Assembly (NCBI GenBank): GCA_963930775.1
Contig: OZ005701.1
Coordinates: forward strand, 2,046,001 to 2,110,000
From: Cliona cf. orientalis
Lineage: Eukaryota > Porifera > Demospongiae > Clionaida > Clionaidae
DNA: 64,000 nucleotides
Reading direction: 5' to 3'
Numbering within the stretch: position 1 is the stretch's first letter; every line of letters starts with the position of its first letter. The position numbers and the translations under genes are program-made. Under the pieces are notes generated by a model. That model was given only the letters and a program-made list of their open reading frames with translations. It was not told where the DNA came from and ran no database searches. Shown here piece after piece: positions 1 through 58,100 of the stretch.

Positions 1-59
1 AGTAGCGTGCAGTGCAAACAATTGTGTGATTGAATGAACAATTAGCCATGCCCCCGCAG

Positions 60-522
60 ACCTGCATGTGTACTTGGATGTCGGTATTTTTAGTGTGTAT
101 CGTGATCCCCCTGTTTTATATTATTCCCTTGAGGCTCTTGTTCCACACTTGCGTTTATATGTATCGCAAGAAATAGCGACTAAGATTGCGACTGTCCTTG
201 CTAACTTAAGTAAGAAAGATGAGAAACGAGCACACATAGAAGAGATGTATCCAGCTGCATCAACTCTTGGTGATATGACTTACTGGATTCAACATAGTGC
301 ACAAATGGGTATACGATGTCATCGACCACCACCAACAAATTGCCATTCCCTTCATGTGACTCTCCAAGTTCGAACATTAATTTTGATGAATTTATGGATG
401 CATTGGAAGGTGACATTGATTCTCGTTACATCAGATTAGCAGTTGAGCTAATGCTGGATGTAAGTCCAGTTTTGCTTTATGAGAGTAGGTTTCAAGAGAT
501 TTTGAAGCATTTGCAGAGTGTA
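60..522 (+). other. Upstream exon(s) of the Ig/AIG1-GTPase gene, frame unresolved
   Basis: Two protein-like stretches lie in different frames. The first opens after a possible splice acceptor (cag at 57-59) and reads LHVYLDVGIFSVYRDPP to about position 305, including YYSLEALVPHLRLYVSQEIA. The second, open from 298, includes NFDEFMDALEGDIDSRYIRL and SPVLLYESRFQEILKHLQS, and ends near a possible donor (gt at about 520). Both are helical and amphipathic and look coding. I could not find a pair of splice sites that joins them in phase, so there may be a hidden intron or a one-base assembly indel near 298-315. I do not recognise a domain; a death-fold-like helical bundle is conceivable but unsupported. 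The gene starts outside the window. Confidence 0.4.
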
Positions 523-926
523 CATATCACGTGGACAGGAGCAGCCCCACCCACCAACACGCATGAGCTTACTCGTCCGATCTCGACAGGTGGGAGGGGC
601 TGGTTCACGCGTATTCATAGACATTACGTATGTGCTCGCTCAGCGAGGTCAAACCAGTCGATTAGGTATCCAAGTGTAGTACTGCAGTTGAATCCTTGAG
701 GTACATCGCTTATTCGAGCATAATAATGGCTTCAGCTGGTAAGTTGTGACAGCACTGAGTAGCTATTAAATAACCAATGAAGGCTTACTTTTCAGTGAGA
801 GCATGATACTAGCTCTTCATATACATAAATTTTCAGGATCAGCTATTAAAAAGACCTAGACCAATTTATGTTTAATTCTATTGGACTTTAACAACTGCTT
901 TCAATACATGCCGCTTTGTTATTCAG

Positions 927-2088
927 ATCAGAGTGAGGCATTGAAGATCCTGACACAGCCCCAATGCCAAGGAGCTGTGAATGGAGATAAGGTGACCTTT
1001 ACAGTGGTGGCAGAAGGCTCCGAGTATTTGACCTATGAATGGCTGAAGGATGGTGTTCCCATCAGCGATCCAACAGCCAAAGCAAAATCTTCTACCTTCA
1101 CAATCCCCTCATTTCTACCGGCGGAGCATAAGGGAAGCTACCAATGCATAGTCAGCAGTGACTATGATGGCAGTGTGGACCTAGCCATGTCAAAGCCAGC
1201 AGAGTTGAAAGGTATTAAACACTTCACGATAGTTTATATAGCATGTTCATGCCAATTAAATATGGGATTTAATGTTATGTAGTATGTTATTATAGTTCTT
1301 TCTCTACTGATCCAGATTTATCTGTTGAATTGGATAGAGCAAGAAGCATCCAGAAACCACTGACCATTGTCTTTCTTGGCAGAGTTGGAAGAGGGAAGTC
1401 CACTCTTGTCAATAGCCTGTTTGGTAAAGCCGTTGTCATGGAGGGTGATTCAGTGTATCCAGTCTCGCAAGAAGTCCTCATTAACACGTACCACATGAGT
1501 GGGATCAATGTCATTATGATCGACACCCCAGGCTTCATGGCTGCCACGGAAACACCGAAGTCTACTGCAGAAACGATGAAGGAGATCGCTGAAAAAATTC
1601 CTGCATACGACGTAGACTTGATTGTTTACTGTCTCAAGATGACTGATAGGTTTGATGGAATTGACGAGAAAATTGCAAGGGAGTTAACTAGGACGTATGG
1701 GGAAAAGCTGTGGACTCATTCACTCTTTGTACTCACGTTCGCAAACGAAGTTAAACCATCTCGAAACTGTGAAAGTTTAGGCACTATCACTCACTTTAAG
1801 AAACGACTCGGTGAAATGACTGATGCTATTCAAAAGAGAATGCTTCAGAAATCTGCCCAAGTGTCTGGGGCAATTGCCGATAATGTTCCAGTGGTAGCTG
1901 TTGGACGTCCGGCTAGTTTGCGAGTGGGAAGCATCATAGATGAACTACCAGATGGATCCAATTGGATGTCCAACTTTTGGTATCAAGTTCTTCATCGAAT
2001 CCATGAACCTGTGAAAGCTTCGTGCAACCTGCACCCCTTCATTAAAGCCAACGATCATCGCTTTCTTGAACAAACAATACTAACTTAA
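927..2088 (+). CDS. Ig domain + AIG1/GIMAP-like GTPase, 3' exons
   Basis: Two exons join in phase 1: 927-1211 and 1316-2088 (stop TAA). The first encodes a single I-set-like Ig domain: KILTQPQ, then VTFTVVAEG, YEWLKDGVPI with the core Trp, and HKGSYQCIVSS with the YxC motif. The second encodes a P-loop GTPase: G1 GRVGRGKST (from 1378), G3 DTPG (1522-1533), a G4-like LTFANEV in place of a classical NKxD, and a G5-like VVAVGRP. This pattern fits AIG1/Toc34/GIMAP-type GTPases, which bind GTP at membranes and in vertebrates act in lymphocyte survival and immunity. The protein ends soon after the G domain, with no obvious membrane helix. The Ig-GTPase combination is unusual. It sits 0.7 kb upstream of a GBP-type GTPase gene on the same strand. 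The GTPase call is firm; the subfamily is inferred. Confidence 0.75.
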
Positions 2089-2784
2089 TTATTCTGTTGA
2101 TCTGTGTCTGTATTTGGTTATTCATTGTTTCTTATCTCATCCGTCCTATATAACTGTGTCAGCATTTTTAGCTCTGTATGCAGAATCTGATATTCACTGC
2201 CATGTTGATAATATTATTCAGATACTTGCATACCTCCTACACATCAGATTCTGATTATACAATACAATTCCAGGAATTGATGATTATTGGGATGATCGAG
2301 GTTATTAGCTATTAAGATTTGTATACTGTATTATAAAACAATGGATCGATCAATATTAATTATATTATTAATAATATTTATATTGATACATGGTTTATAC
2401 AAGCACAAAAATAATATTTCATGATCACCGAATATGTGCATGGGCATAGCAATTATTATTAAGCTGTACCCTCGTCCACGATATTAATTTTTTTGCATGC
2501 GTTGAAGAAGCCAGCTGCAGACTAGGCTTGCACGTTTTGCCGAGTCAGCACATCACGCGCGAGCAGCTCAGCCCCACCCACCCACTTGTGGGTTGTGCTC
2601 GATCGCGAACAATAACAATACACATGACCTTTGTTTCGTCATTGACTGAGATCTAGTATTTATGTCCGGGTGATGAGGCTTCATCCATGAAAGGACCATC
2701 TCCAGACCGAGTCAAATTCTTTGGAACGAACGAGAAGCTCTGCTGATCCCACTGAAACAACATCGAGCTGAGATCAAGCCCACC
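2089..2784 (+). other. Intergenic region with 5' UTR/promoter of GBP-like gene
   Basis: No protein-like frame is present. The left part is AT-rich and probably holds the 3' UTR of the Ig-GTPase gene. The right part (about 2500-2784) is richer in G+C, with CpG-containing segments around 2540-2610, and leads directly into the ATG at 2785 in the context cccaccATGG. This is consistent with promoter and 5' UTR. No TATA element stands out. Confidence 0.4.
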
Positions 2785-5700
2785 ATGGACCGAAACTCCC
2801 ATCTGAGTAAGTTTCTTTGGCGTCTTTTGCAAAGTGTAGATTCGCGATAATTTGTGTTACCTGAAAACTGATGTACCTACATTTAATAGCAGTCACTGAT
2901 GTTGCAAGCCACAAGTTAGACGCGGTGAACCTGCATGCTTGTATTGCTATTAATTAATACCATGCATGCACTATGGTGTCCTGCAAAGCCAAGCCGTACA
3001 GAATAATGTATCAGATACAGAAAGTGTTAGCTATATATGTGATGGACTTGAACTTGTGGAAGGGGGAAGTTCCAAGGCATAATATATTATTAAAAATCGT
3101 TACTGCTTTAGTAGCTGGCTAGTTGCACACTCACGATTCATTTGCTTGATCTATTATTGGATGCACTGATTCAGAATTGGTGGCTCAGTGGTCAATGCAA
3201 TGCTCAAGCAGAAGGCCATGGCCCATAGATTTATTTACCAGTAGCTGCTCTGGACTCTTCTCATCCAGCTGCAGCTGGCTTACTAATGTCTGAGATGAGA
3301 TGAAGCGACTGTGGTGCTCTAGTGCATGCAATTTGGCTCATCCATTGGTAAATCTAAACTATCATGACGTATGGAATGCATGCAAACTTAGCTGTCAATT
3401 GGATCGAGTACTGAAACTCCAATATTATTAAGTTTACCGTATCGTGATAGAAAAAAATGTGCAAATTTTATTGATTCTATAAGACGGTTCTAGTCTACAG
3501 TAAGTTTTGTGAAAGCTACCTGGCACTCGTTAGATCCCATGCATGGCATACATAACCTGCAGCTGACAGCCCAATTTGCATTAGTATTACCTACTACACA
3601 ATGTACTTTAGCTATATCCTATCGTTGCTGGCTATAATATTATTATACAATCATGCAATGTGGTAATGAAATTTATACTCTGGCTCTAAAAGTCCCTAGA
3701 GTGGCAGCTGTGTGTGTTAGATGAGTTACATGTGATGAATGAATAACGTTATACCTGCCGTACTTGCAAAACCATTGTTCTAGTGGACTCTTTATGAACC
3801 CCACTATGGCAAATAAAACATACTGTTTCTATTCTAACATCAATGGACCAGCATGCCACAATGTAATATTTCCACTCAATACACTATGGACCAAGCTCTC
3901 TCGAGCTCACTGATCAGAACCTGATCGATGTTTGTACTGCTTGACCCTTCCATAGCTCGCTGATAAAACAAACTCGCTTCCTTTCATAGACTAGCTAGTG
4001 ATGACTCACTCTAATGCAATAGTCTTTCCAGTCACGTAGCATAGTAGCTGAAATAACTGACTCTCTGACCTTGCAAATTTAATAATAATTCTCCACATAG
4101 TGAAACTTCTCAATGACAATTGAGCTCCATTTCAGGCCAATAGCGATTATTCTATTCGAACAGCACAGCTATCCTTATAGTATTATACTAGAATAGTAAA
4201 ACCAACATGCAGTGCCGTAGACACCCATGGACAAAGTGAAATTAATTATACCTCAACAATATTCATGCCTTCCATTCGGAGACAATAGCGATTATTCCAT
4301 TGGAGCAACATAGCCAGATAGACTACTTTCTAGTCACGTATTGAAAGAGTGTGTGACAAGCTTCAGTGTTTCCATAATGATTATTAAATGGGTAACCTAT
4401 ATTTACATGACACAGCATAATGTTGTAGTCCCTAGTGCCATGATATGACCATTAAAATTTAATTATGCACGTGAGTATTGTGTTACACAAGCTACGGTTA
4501 TAGTAGTTAGCACTGGCAACTCTCATGTGATTTATGATCATGACTGTCATTTTTTATGCAGAATTCAGAACCTTCGTCAAGCGTCCACTTGCAGGTGGTA
4601 GAGATGTCCCACCATCCATACCACTGGCCATACCTAACAACCTACTCTATGACCAAGGAACAAACACCATCTACAAACCGAGCCCCAAAGCCACCTCTGA
4701 TGTGAGCATCCGTAGTGGTCCACCAGTCTACCTCATACCCAGAGCTCTGGAGATGCTGCAACGAATCGAGAAACCGATAGCTGTGCTTTCAATTTGTGGA
4801 CCGTATCGCTCGGGAAAATCATACATCCTTTCGAGAATTCTTGGTGTTCCAAATGCCTTTGGAGTAGGGCATACCATGAAGCAGTGCACTCACGGAGTCT
4901 GGCTGGCCACTACTGCATTGGAGTGTGATGATTTCGTCGTGGTGTTTCTTGACACAGAAGGCACAGATCATGCTGGGGCAAGTGAGGCTGATTTAAAGTG
5001 GAATTTTTCTCTGTTAGTGTTCACTGTGCTGATCAGCTCCACACTGATTTACAACTCGATGCGTGTTCCAAGGAAGTCTGATCTTGAAGCAATGAGGTTA
5101 GTGAGAGTGAGAAAGAGAGTAAGCCTAAGAAAGAAAGACAGGGAGTGGCTAAAAATTAATGAGAAGAGAGAATGAGTGAGAGTGAGAGAGGGTGTATGAG
5201 AGAGAAAGAAAACGTGGGTATAGAGTTCACTAATTATTATTATTTTTTATGCACTCTGCTTACAGCTTCTTTGCTCAACTCTCCTCCATGATCAGGAGTA
5301 GCCAACAGCAATTCGACTTCCACCAGCAGTTTCCAAAATTTCACTGGCTTTTTCGTGATGTCATGCTTCCACCCGTAAATGATGACGGCAATGAGATCCC
5401 CATTACGGAATACGTCAAGACCCAGATCCTTTTGGAGGAAGGGCAAAGCTCTCCACAAGTTCGGAGTGTAGTCAATGCGCTGCTTCAGCTCTTTCCCTCG
5501 TTTGAGTGTCACATGCTTCCCATCCCAGCTACCAAACGAGATATATTGAAGTCAATTACCACAAACGAGTCCAAGCTCTCGCCAGAATTCAATGATGATG
5601 TTGCTCATCTCTCACGGTATCTGCTCAATGACATTGAGCCCAAGAAATCGATAACCAGTGGCGACCAGCAATACCTGAATGGATCGTTGCTATCCATACT

Positions 5701-7489
5701 CATTGAAAAATGCCTTGAGTCTCTCCGCACGAATAATGTCATTCCTGAGTTGCGTTTCGGCTGGCAAGCAGCAATGGACAGTCGACTAGAAATACTCCTC
5801 AACAGGTTGGTCAGTGAGTATCAAGAGCAACTAGAAGAAGCATTGCGTGATAGAGGTGCCATCGAAGAGTCAGTTCCTGCTAATTTTGAATCCCCAAAAA
5901 TCCAAGCAGGATCTCATACAAGCAGTTCCCAGAGTGGTTTGGCAGAGATTGAAGTGCTTGAAACGGATGTTCCAACAGCTCCAGAGCCACCAACAAGACC
6001 ACGAAAGCCCTCCATCTTATCACCCATCCCATCCAAAACATTGATTGGTATCCATCAGTCCATATTGGACGGAAAAATAAAAGAATTCCGACGTGAAATC
6101 AATCGGTGCATGGGGGCTATATCAGAGGAGAGGAAAACGGAATTACTGTCGAGGCTAGAGAATCGGATTGTGAAGTATGAGAAGACATCAGATGGCAATT
6201 GCACTAGTCGGGTGATAGATGGAATACTGCTCAAGTACATCCAGGAGAATTACAAGAAATCGAAAGAGCGATGTAATCAGACATTCGATCATGTAGTTGA
6301 GCCACTAAAAAACAACCTAACAAGGGCGCTTGATGTTCTACGTGAAGAATATTTCTCCATGGCAGTCGGTCCTGCAAAAAACGACGTCTTTGATCTCAAG
6401 ATGAGTGAGTTTATGGGGATTGCTTGTCGACTAGCACCTGGTTCTCCACGCAATGTAAGAGTTGTCGGTCAAGCCAAGAATAAACTCAAGATTCGTTGGA
6501 AACGTCCTGAATTGCACCCAAGAGCAGTGAAAGGGTACGAAGTTCAGATCATGGAGCGAGTGAAGCAACAAAGACGTGGCGAGTGGAGAACTCTACTCAG
6601 TAGCACTGCTAAAAGAGCTGCGATTATCACCGATCTAAAACACTCAACCACATACCTTTTCCGAGTTCGAGGACGAAATACCAACCAAATTGGGGAATGG
6701 AGTGAGGAGATCGAAGCAACAACACGAATGGGTCAGGCTGGCAGGTATGGTGCCTCAGCTGCGGGGTTTGTGGGTGGATCAGTCACAGCACCTTTCATGC
6801 TGACCGCCGAAACGTTCAAAGAGGGATGGCAGGTGTATAAAGAGAGTGAGACCTGTTCAGAGAAGGTACAAGCCAGTGTGGGTATGATGGTTGGGGGGTT
6901 GATGACTCCAATCATTGTATTGAGCGAGAGCTTGCTCACGACAGCCACTGGAGTGGAGTGTGCTGAGAGAGTGTATGAGAACACGGGCGTAACCGAAGAA
7001 GATGATTTTGACGAAAGTAGAGCAGAGATTGTGAGCATAATACCTGTCCAGTTGGAAACCACAAGTTCTCATTCCAGTTCCGATTCTGTTGAAAATTCCA
7101 GTCCAAGTCCCGATTCTACTTCTCCTTTGTTGCCCCAGCAAGAGCAGGAAACAACAGTTACTGAAAGTACATGTACAGTAACTCAAGAAAGCATGGAGAA
7201 TGTTGTCGGAGATGGTAAACGTTACGAACACTATCGTCTCAGTGTTGAACGAGAATGTAGTCCATCAGATTCCGATAAAACGAATACAGAAGACAATGCA
7301 GAGACACTGAAAACTGAGAGTGTGGATAGTAGTGCTAGTGGTGGTCCAAGAAGCCTGTTATCCATTGGTACCAATGATTATGATCACAGTAGCCTTGAGG
7401 CGAGCGCCAAGACACCGTATGACTCTCCTGGATCTGGTGATAATAGCTTCAGTATTTTTAACTCGTTTGCCTTTAGTGAACCTCACTAA
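2785..7489 (+). CDS. GBP-like large GTPase with fibronectin type III domain
   Basis: Three exons, 2785-2806, 4562-5096 and 5266-7489, join in consistent phase to 926 aa beginning MDRNSHLKFRTF. The guanylate-binding-protein G domain is clear: G1 GPYRSGKS (residues 87-94), a switch-I-like QCTHGVW (about 115-121), G3 DTEG (138-141), LIYNS (169-173), and the GBP-type RD base-recognition pair in HWLFRD (216-217). GBPs are dynamin-superfamily GTPases that assemble on membranes of pathogens or vacuoles. A helical segment follows, then an FN3 domain at about 577-674 (SPRNVRVV, KIRWKRPE, TTYLFRVRGRN, GEWSE). Next comes a Gly/Ala-rich hydrophobic stretch (about 675-760), then an acidic, Ser/Thr-rich tail. 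No C-terminal CaaX box is visible. The start is chosen by the Kozak-like context and by phase. Intron 1 (2807-4561) holds nothing recognisable. AATAAA signals at 7725 and 7730 fit its 3' end. Confidence 0.85.
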
Positions 7490-7799
7490 CATAATAATTA
7501 TTTTTGATTGTCATGCAGCACTAATATTATTTATTATAATTATGAAATACGATATTTTGATTAATAATCATTTTTAACGAACTCATTTTCCAGATTGTTT
7601 GTTAATAATAATTATGATAGTGATTATGTACATTATACTATTCAAGTCTATTATTATAATAATATTATTGTTGTGACAATAACAAAAATATTTATATACC
7701 TGACATTGTATAATTACAATGCATAATAAAATAAATAACATTGTGTGGTACATACATAATACACAGAGCATAATAATACTGCAACAATATCCTAGCTAG
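7490..7799. other. Convergent 3' UTR interval of GBP-like and STK33-like genes
   Basis: Very AT-rich, with no coding frame. On the plus strand two AATAAA hexamers (7725-7730 and 7730-7735) lie about 240 nt after the GBP-like stop. On the minus strand an AATAAA (plus TTTATT, 7530-7535) lies about 265 nt after the kinase stop. If both are used, the two mRNAs overlap antisense by roughly 200 nt. Confidence 0.45.
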
Positions 7800-18338
<10,539 letters not shown>

Positions 18339-18993
18339 GGCGGTCTTCGAACACGATGCTCGCTTTTATAGACGCGTCGGTAGCTGCACACGGGCTTAAA
18401 GCGCTTATTTTACAAGTCTTTCAGCTAAGTGTGCGGCTTCTAGGGAGTTAGCACACTAGCGCTTTAGCACCGCCTTGTGTGAATATTCTCCATCATTGCG
18501 CGCACACCACCACCTGCGCTTTTGATGTTTACATCTCCTGACAAAATTACCACAGGCAACCGACAATATTTTGATGGGCTTTGTGTAAAATTTTTATCTA
18601 ATGACGCAATCACCCGTGGAAAATTATCTTTTTGGCCACGCCCACAAACTGGCAGGCATACACGTCCGTAATCCTAATTAATAAGCTCCGTGCACTTCCG
18701 CATCACGGTCGGTATCCGTGCATGCGGTTCAGAAAGGTCGACATGGTATAATCATTCAATATGTATGAAGCCGTTTCCTCAAGTGGCGATTGTGTAGGAT
18801 CATAGATCACCCATCATAGTACAACGTGTTCTACGCTTTTAGCATCCCTAAAGCTCCAATACTGGACGCGATCGAGACGATACAAGTGGCCGGACGCCGC
18901 CATTGGATGTGCGTCGAGCAAGCTCGGAGGAGACTGGCGTCGACGTAGTGCAGAGCTTCCAGCCAGCGCCAACACAGAAGAAACTGAGTCAAA
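18339..18993. promoter_or_regulatory. Divergent promoter between kinase and ZMIZ genes
   Basis: The ATG codons of the minus-strand kinase (18338) and the plus-strand ZMIZ-like gene (18994) are 655 bp apart, head to head. The interval is richer in CpG than its surroundings. It contains AAAGCGCTT (18397-18405) and AGCGCTTT (18449-18456), a GGCCACGCCCAC box near 18636, and a GCCGCCATTGG segment near 18897 that could act as a YY1/CCAAT-type site. No TATA box is evident. Shared regulation is inferred from geometry. Confidence 0.55.
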
Positions 18994-54450
<35,457 letters not shown>

Positions 54451-55131
54451 CTAGCCACGTACCTCCCGTGACCCCCCACTCCTCTCTCTCAAGCAGTGAT
54501 ACAAAGAAAATTGTTGGCATAACATAGAGTACGTAATAATTATACCAATGAAACAGCTCTTTGCTCATTTTCACATTTCCCCCTCAAGTCTTTTTATTCT
54601 AAAAAATGAATCTCATCTCATCAGCTCAAGCCTCTCTCTCTGCCCGGGAAGTTTTTGTTTAACATTTTTTTTTCTCTTTTTGACCTTCAAATTTTTGTTT
54701 TTTTTTTTTCTTTTTGTGCTGTGCTAATGTCAACAACGGAAAATTTATAAGGTCTTTCTAAAAATTGTCATAGAAATCTGACATCCATAATGTTATAATG
54801 TTATTACATTGTCATTGGTTCTTTCTACCTTTCTATATCACAATTGCTCATCCTTGGTTATTGATCATACTGTACTATATTATTTGACATTCATGCACAC
54901 TTTAGGTATATAGAGCTATGTTAATAATACTGATCTTATAAAATTATGCATTTCAAACGAATTTATGGAGAAAAATCTACGAAATAATTCATCACAGATC
55001 TAGAATTAATGACACATTAGAGTATAGCTAGGGCAATGTTATTAGAATTTGATACTACTTCTGCTATAAATTTTATAGGGTACAGTTGCCTGTACATTAA
55101 TTTTAGTATTAGTATAGCTAAAATAGTCTTG
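54451..55131. other. Convergent intergenic region, 3' UTRs of ZMIZ and ankyrin genes
   Basis: T-rich and AT-rich, without coding frames. No clear AATAAA is seen on the plus strand after the ZMIZ stop. On the minus strand an AATAAA (plus TTTATT, 54593-54598) lies about 535 nt past the ankyrin-gene stop. Confidence 0.4.
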
Positions 55132-58100
55132 TTATTGGTTGTAGGGAATGTTGATCGACTGAGTGGCCATTTCTGTGAATACTTGACAGACATGTACGTG
55201 GCCACTAATACTTGCAACATCAAATGGTATTTGAGAGTTCTAATAATAATATGGAAGACTTATAGTAATGACTCTAATATCATAATTATACTGTGTGCAT
55301 GGGCAAGTGTCCACTCCCGAGTCCCAGCTAGGCAAGTGCCCATGCATTTCAAGGGGTCAATATGTAATTTATATCCCAGGTAAGCCCATACAGGCTAAAA
55401 TTGTAAGTTTGCAATGGTTTTTACACTAATACATTGTGGTAGAAATAATATACCTCATTAGCGATGGTGGCATCAGCTCCTGCCTGCACTAATTCTCGTA
55501 CAACTTGTGCATGTCCCTTCATGCATGCCCAAAATAGAGCAGTACGGTGTTGCTGAAGAACAAAGTATGATGTCAGGTATTATAATTATTCTTATGCTTC
55601 AACATTGCGCTTGATTATAGTCTACCTTATCGTAGAGATTCAAACTGGCTCCAGCTTGAACAAGCTGCTTGACAATCACCAACTGGTTCTGACCACTTGC
55701 CATGATCATTGGAGTATAACCAAGCTATGAAAACAATAGTGAAGCAAAAGATGAATCAGATGTAAACTGCTAATAGCTAATACTGAGTAATTATGAATGC
55801 TACCAGTGGTCCACAAATTAAATAAAGTGAGTATATGACTGACCATTAATGGACACCACTGGAATCAACTGTTTTATAGAATAAGGACCCCTAGGAAGCC
55901 ATTCACCCATTATAATAATAATTATTACGATGAAAAGAGACTGTGGATGATATTAGCTATGGCACAGAAAAGTGAGTTCCAAATTATTGATTTTTGCACT
56001 AGATAAGAATCAATACACTATTGTTACAGTAGACACTTTAAATTTGCCTCTATATAGCCACCTATCACAAAATTTTCGTGGTTCTAAACATCATACCAGT
56101 GCTCCAGCCACAGGAGATGTTATGATAATTGCATGCGGCTGCACATGCAATAAAAGCTAACTACCACAACATACAGGTGTCTTGGGGTCCAAGCTAGCAC
56201 CAGCTTGAATAAGGAGTTCACTTATCTGAGCGTGGCCCTCATTACAAGCGTGATGAAGTACTGTCCAGCCATTCTATAATACATAGTCAACATTATAGGT
56301 GCAGCTCAAATTATGTAGATGACAAGTATGGAAACCTTTTCTCGTGCATCTATAATATGATTACATCCAGCTCGAATAAATAGTCGCATGATTTCCACAT
56401 GCCCGCTAATGCATGCTCTATGGAGAGCAGTTAATCCACCCTGTACAAAGAATAATGAAGACAGTAAGGTAAACTTGATTATTTATCCTAATTGACTTAC
56501 TGATGTAGGAATATCCAAACTGGCTCCAGCTTGGATAAGAAGCTCCACTATTTTTACGTGACCTTTTTCAGAAGCACAGGACAATGCAGTAGCTCCAGTC
56601 TATTTCAATCTACGATTAATTAAGTCAGAAAAATAATATACACTAATAGATTTTACTTTTCTTTTGAGATCCAGGTTTGCACCAGCTCTAATTAGCACCT
56701 CTGCAACCTTTTCGTTACCGACAATACTAGCAATGGTAAGACCCGTATCACCATCCTATAATTATTATAATATGAAGTAATTAGTGGGAGTTCAGTTACC
56801 ACATTGTTGAGTTAGCTCCAGTAATCATAAGCAACTGCACCAACTTATCATAGCCTTGAGCATTAGCACAATGTCAAATCGGAGCTGAACAAGAAACTAA
56901 TAATAACTATTAAGACTTAGTATGAAATATGCCCCTCTCTTTCAAAGTAGCTAAATAGCTATCTTCTTGTGAAACTATCATGGGATGATTTCTCATGGCC
57001 GCTATAGTCACTAAGCCTGCAGTTCTCTATGAAATCAAACTTGGTGGCATAGCTATACAAACATTTTGCATTGTTACAAAAGAACCATGCATGCTTAATT
57101 TTATTGTTTATACATCAACAGCTCATCATGATGGTAAGTACAGTGTTACGTTGTACATGCACAGATTGTGTGTGGTGTTATTAGGCTTTATTGTATGAAG
57201 CCATATGATATCAAAGGCATCGCCCATGCTTAATATCTGATACACGTAGAGCGTGTTATTCAATATGGCCAATATTGTGTGGACAATATTGGCCATAAAG
57301 TACGCTGGCGGGCATTAGAATTTTAAGTCTAAAGCACATGAAAAAGTGCCTTGATACTGTTCAGACTAACGTCTAGACAGAAGAGTTGTCATAAAGCTTT
57401 CAAATCAACAAACACTGATATTTTTTGTGTTTAATAGCCATCACTAATTAAAGTTTTAGCTACTATAGAGCTAGCTAGCTAAGCCAGAGACCACTGATCT
57501 GAGTCATATGCCTTGCTAGGAAATAATACTTCATTTGACTGTTTTTCACTAAAATAAAAAGTGACAGATCAACGGTTATAAGCGGCCCTGTTTCCAAAAC
57601 GCTGTAGAGATGTAGCTATCACGTTATAAGCTTACCAATACTATAGGCAGTCCTAGTCAGAGAGTGTCATACAATAAGCCGTTATTCTGCTAACTGTGTA
57701 CCCCATGCTAATGCATAAACTATTATAGACAAAAAAAGCCAGTTAATACGTGTGCTTAGTCATGCTGTATACAATTTACAGCACTTGAGGAGTTCGCCTC
57801 GTGCTTTATCAGACACTCGACGCTGTGTACCCCGCTGATTATCGATCAGTATGTATTATTGACCTCTGATACATAAATTATCGACCACCAAACTGTATAC
57901 ATGCTCTGCATTGCATTTTGGGGCGTAAGCCAAGCATGTGATCTTGACCTGCCATGTGGTTACTCTCAATACTTACCGTTACTTACACAATGAATATGTT
58001 TATTGCACCAACAGCATGCAGATGATTGAGAGGCAACAATTTGGAGGCATAAGTTGATAGTTTTTTTTCCTGTGCTCTACAGCCAGGCACTAACACATTT

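Noticed and set aside
60-180. Frame rich in hydrophobics (MSVFLVCIVIPLFYIIPLRLL) as a membrane segment
   Set aside because: It overlaps a better protein-like frame, ends soon at a stop, and has no downstream partner.
5097-5175. Continuation of GBP exon 2 as RLVRVRKRVSLRKKD
   Set aside because: This is read-through into an intron rich in GA repeats. A donor at 5097 and an acceptor ending at 5265 restore the GBP frame exactly.
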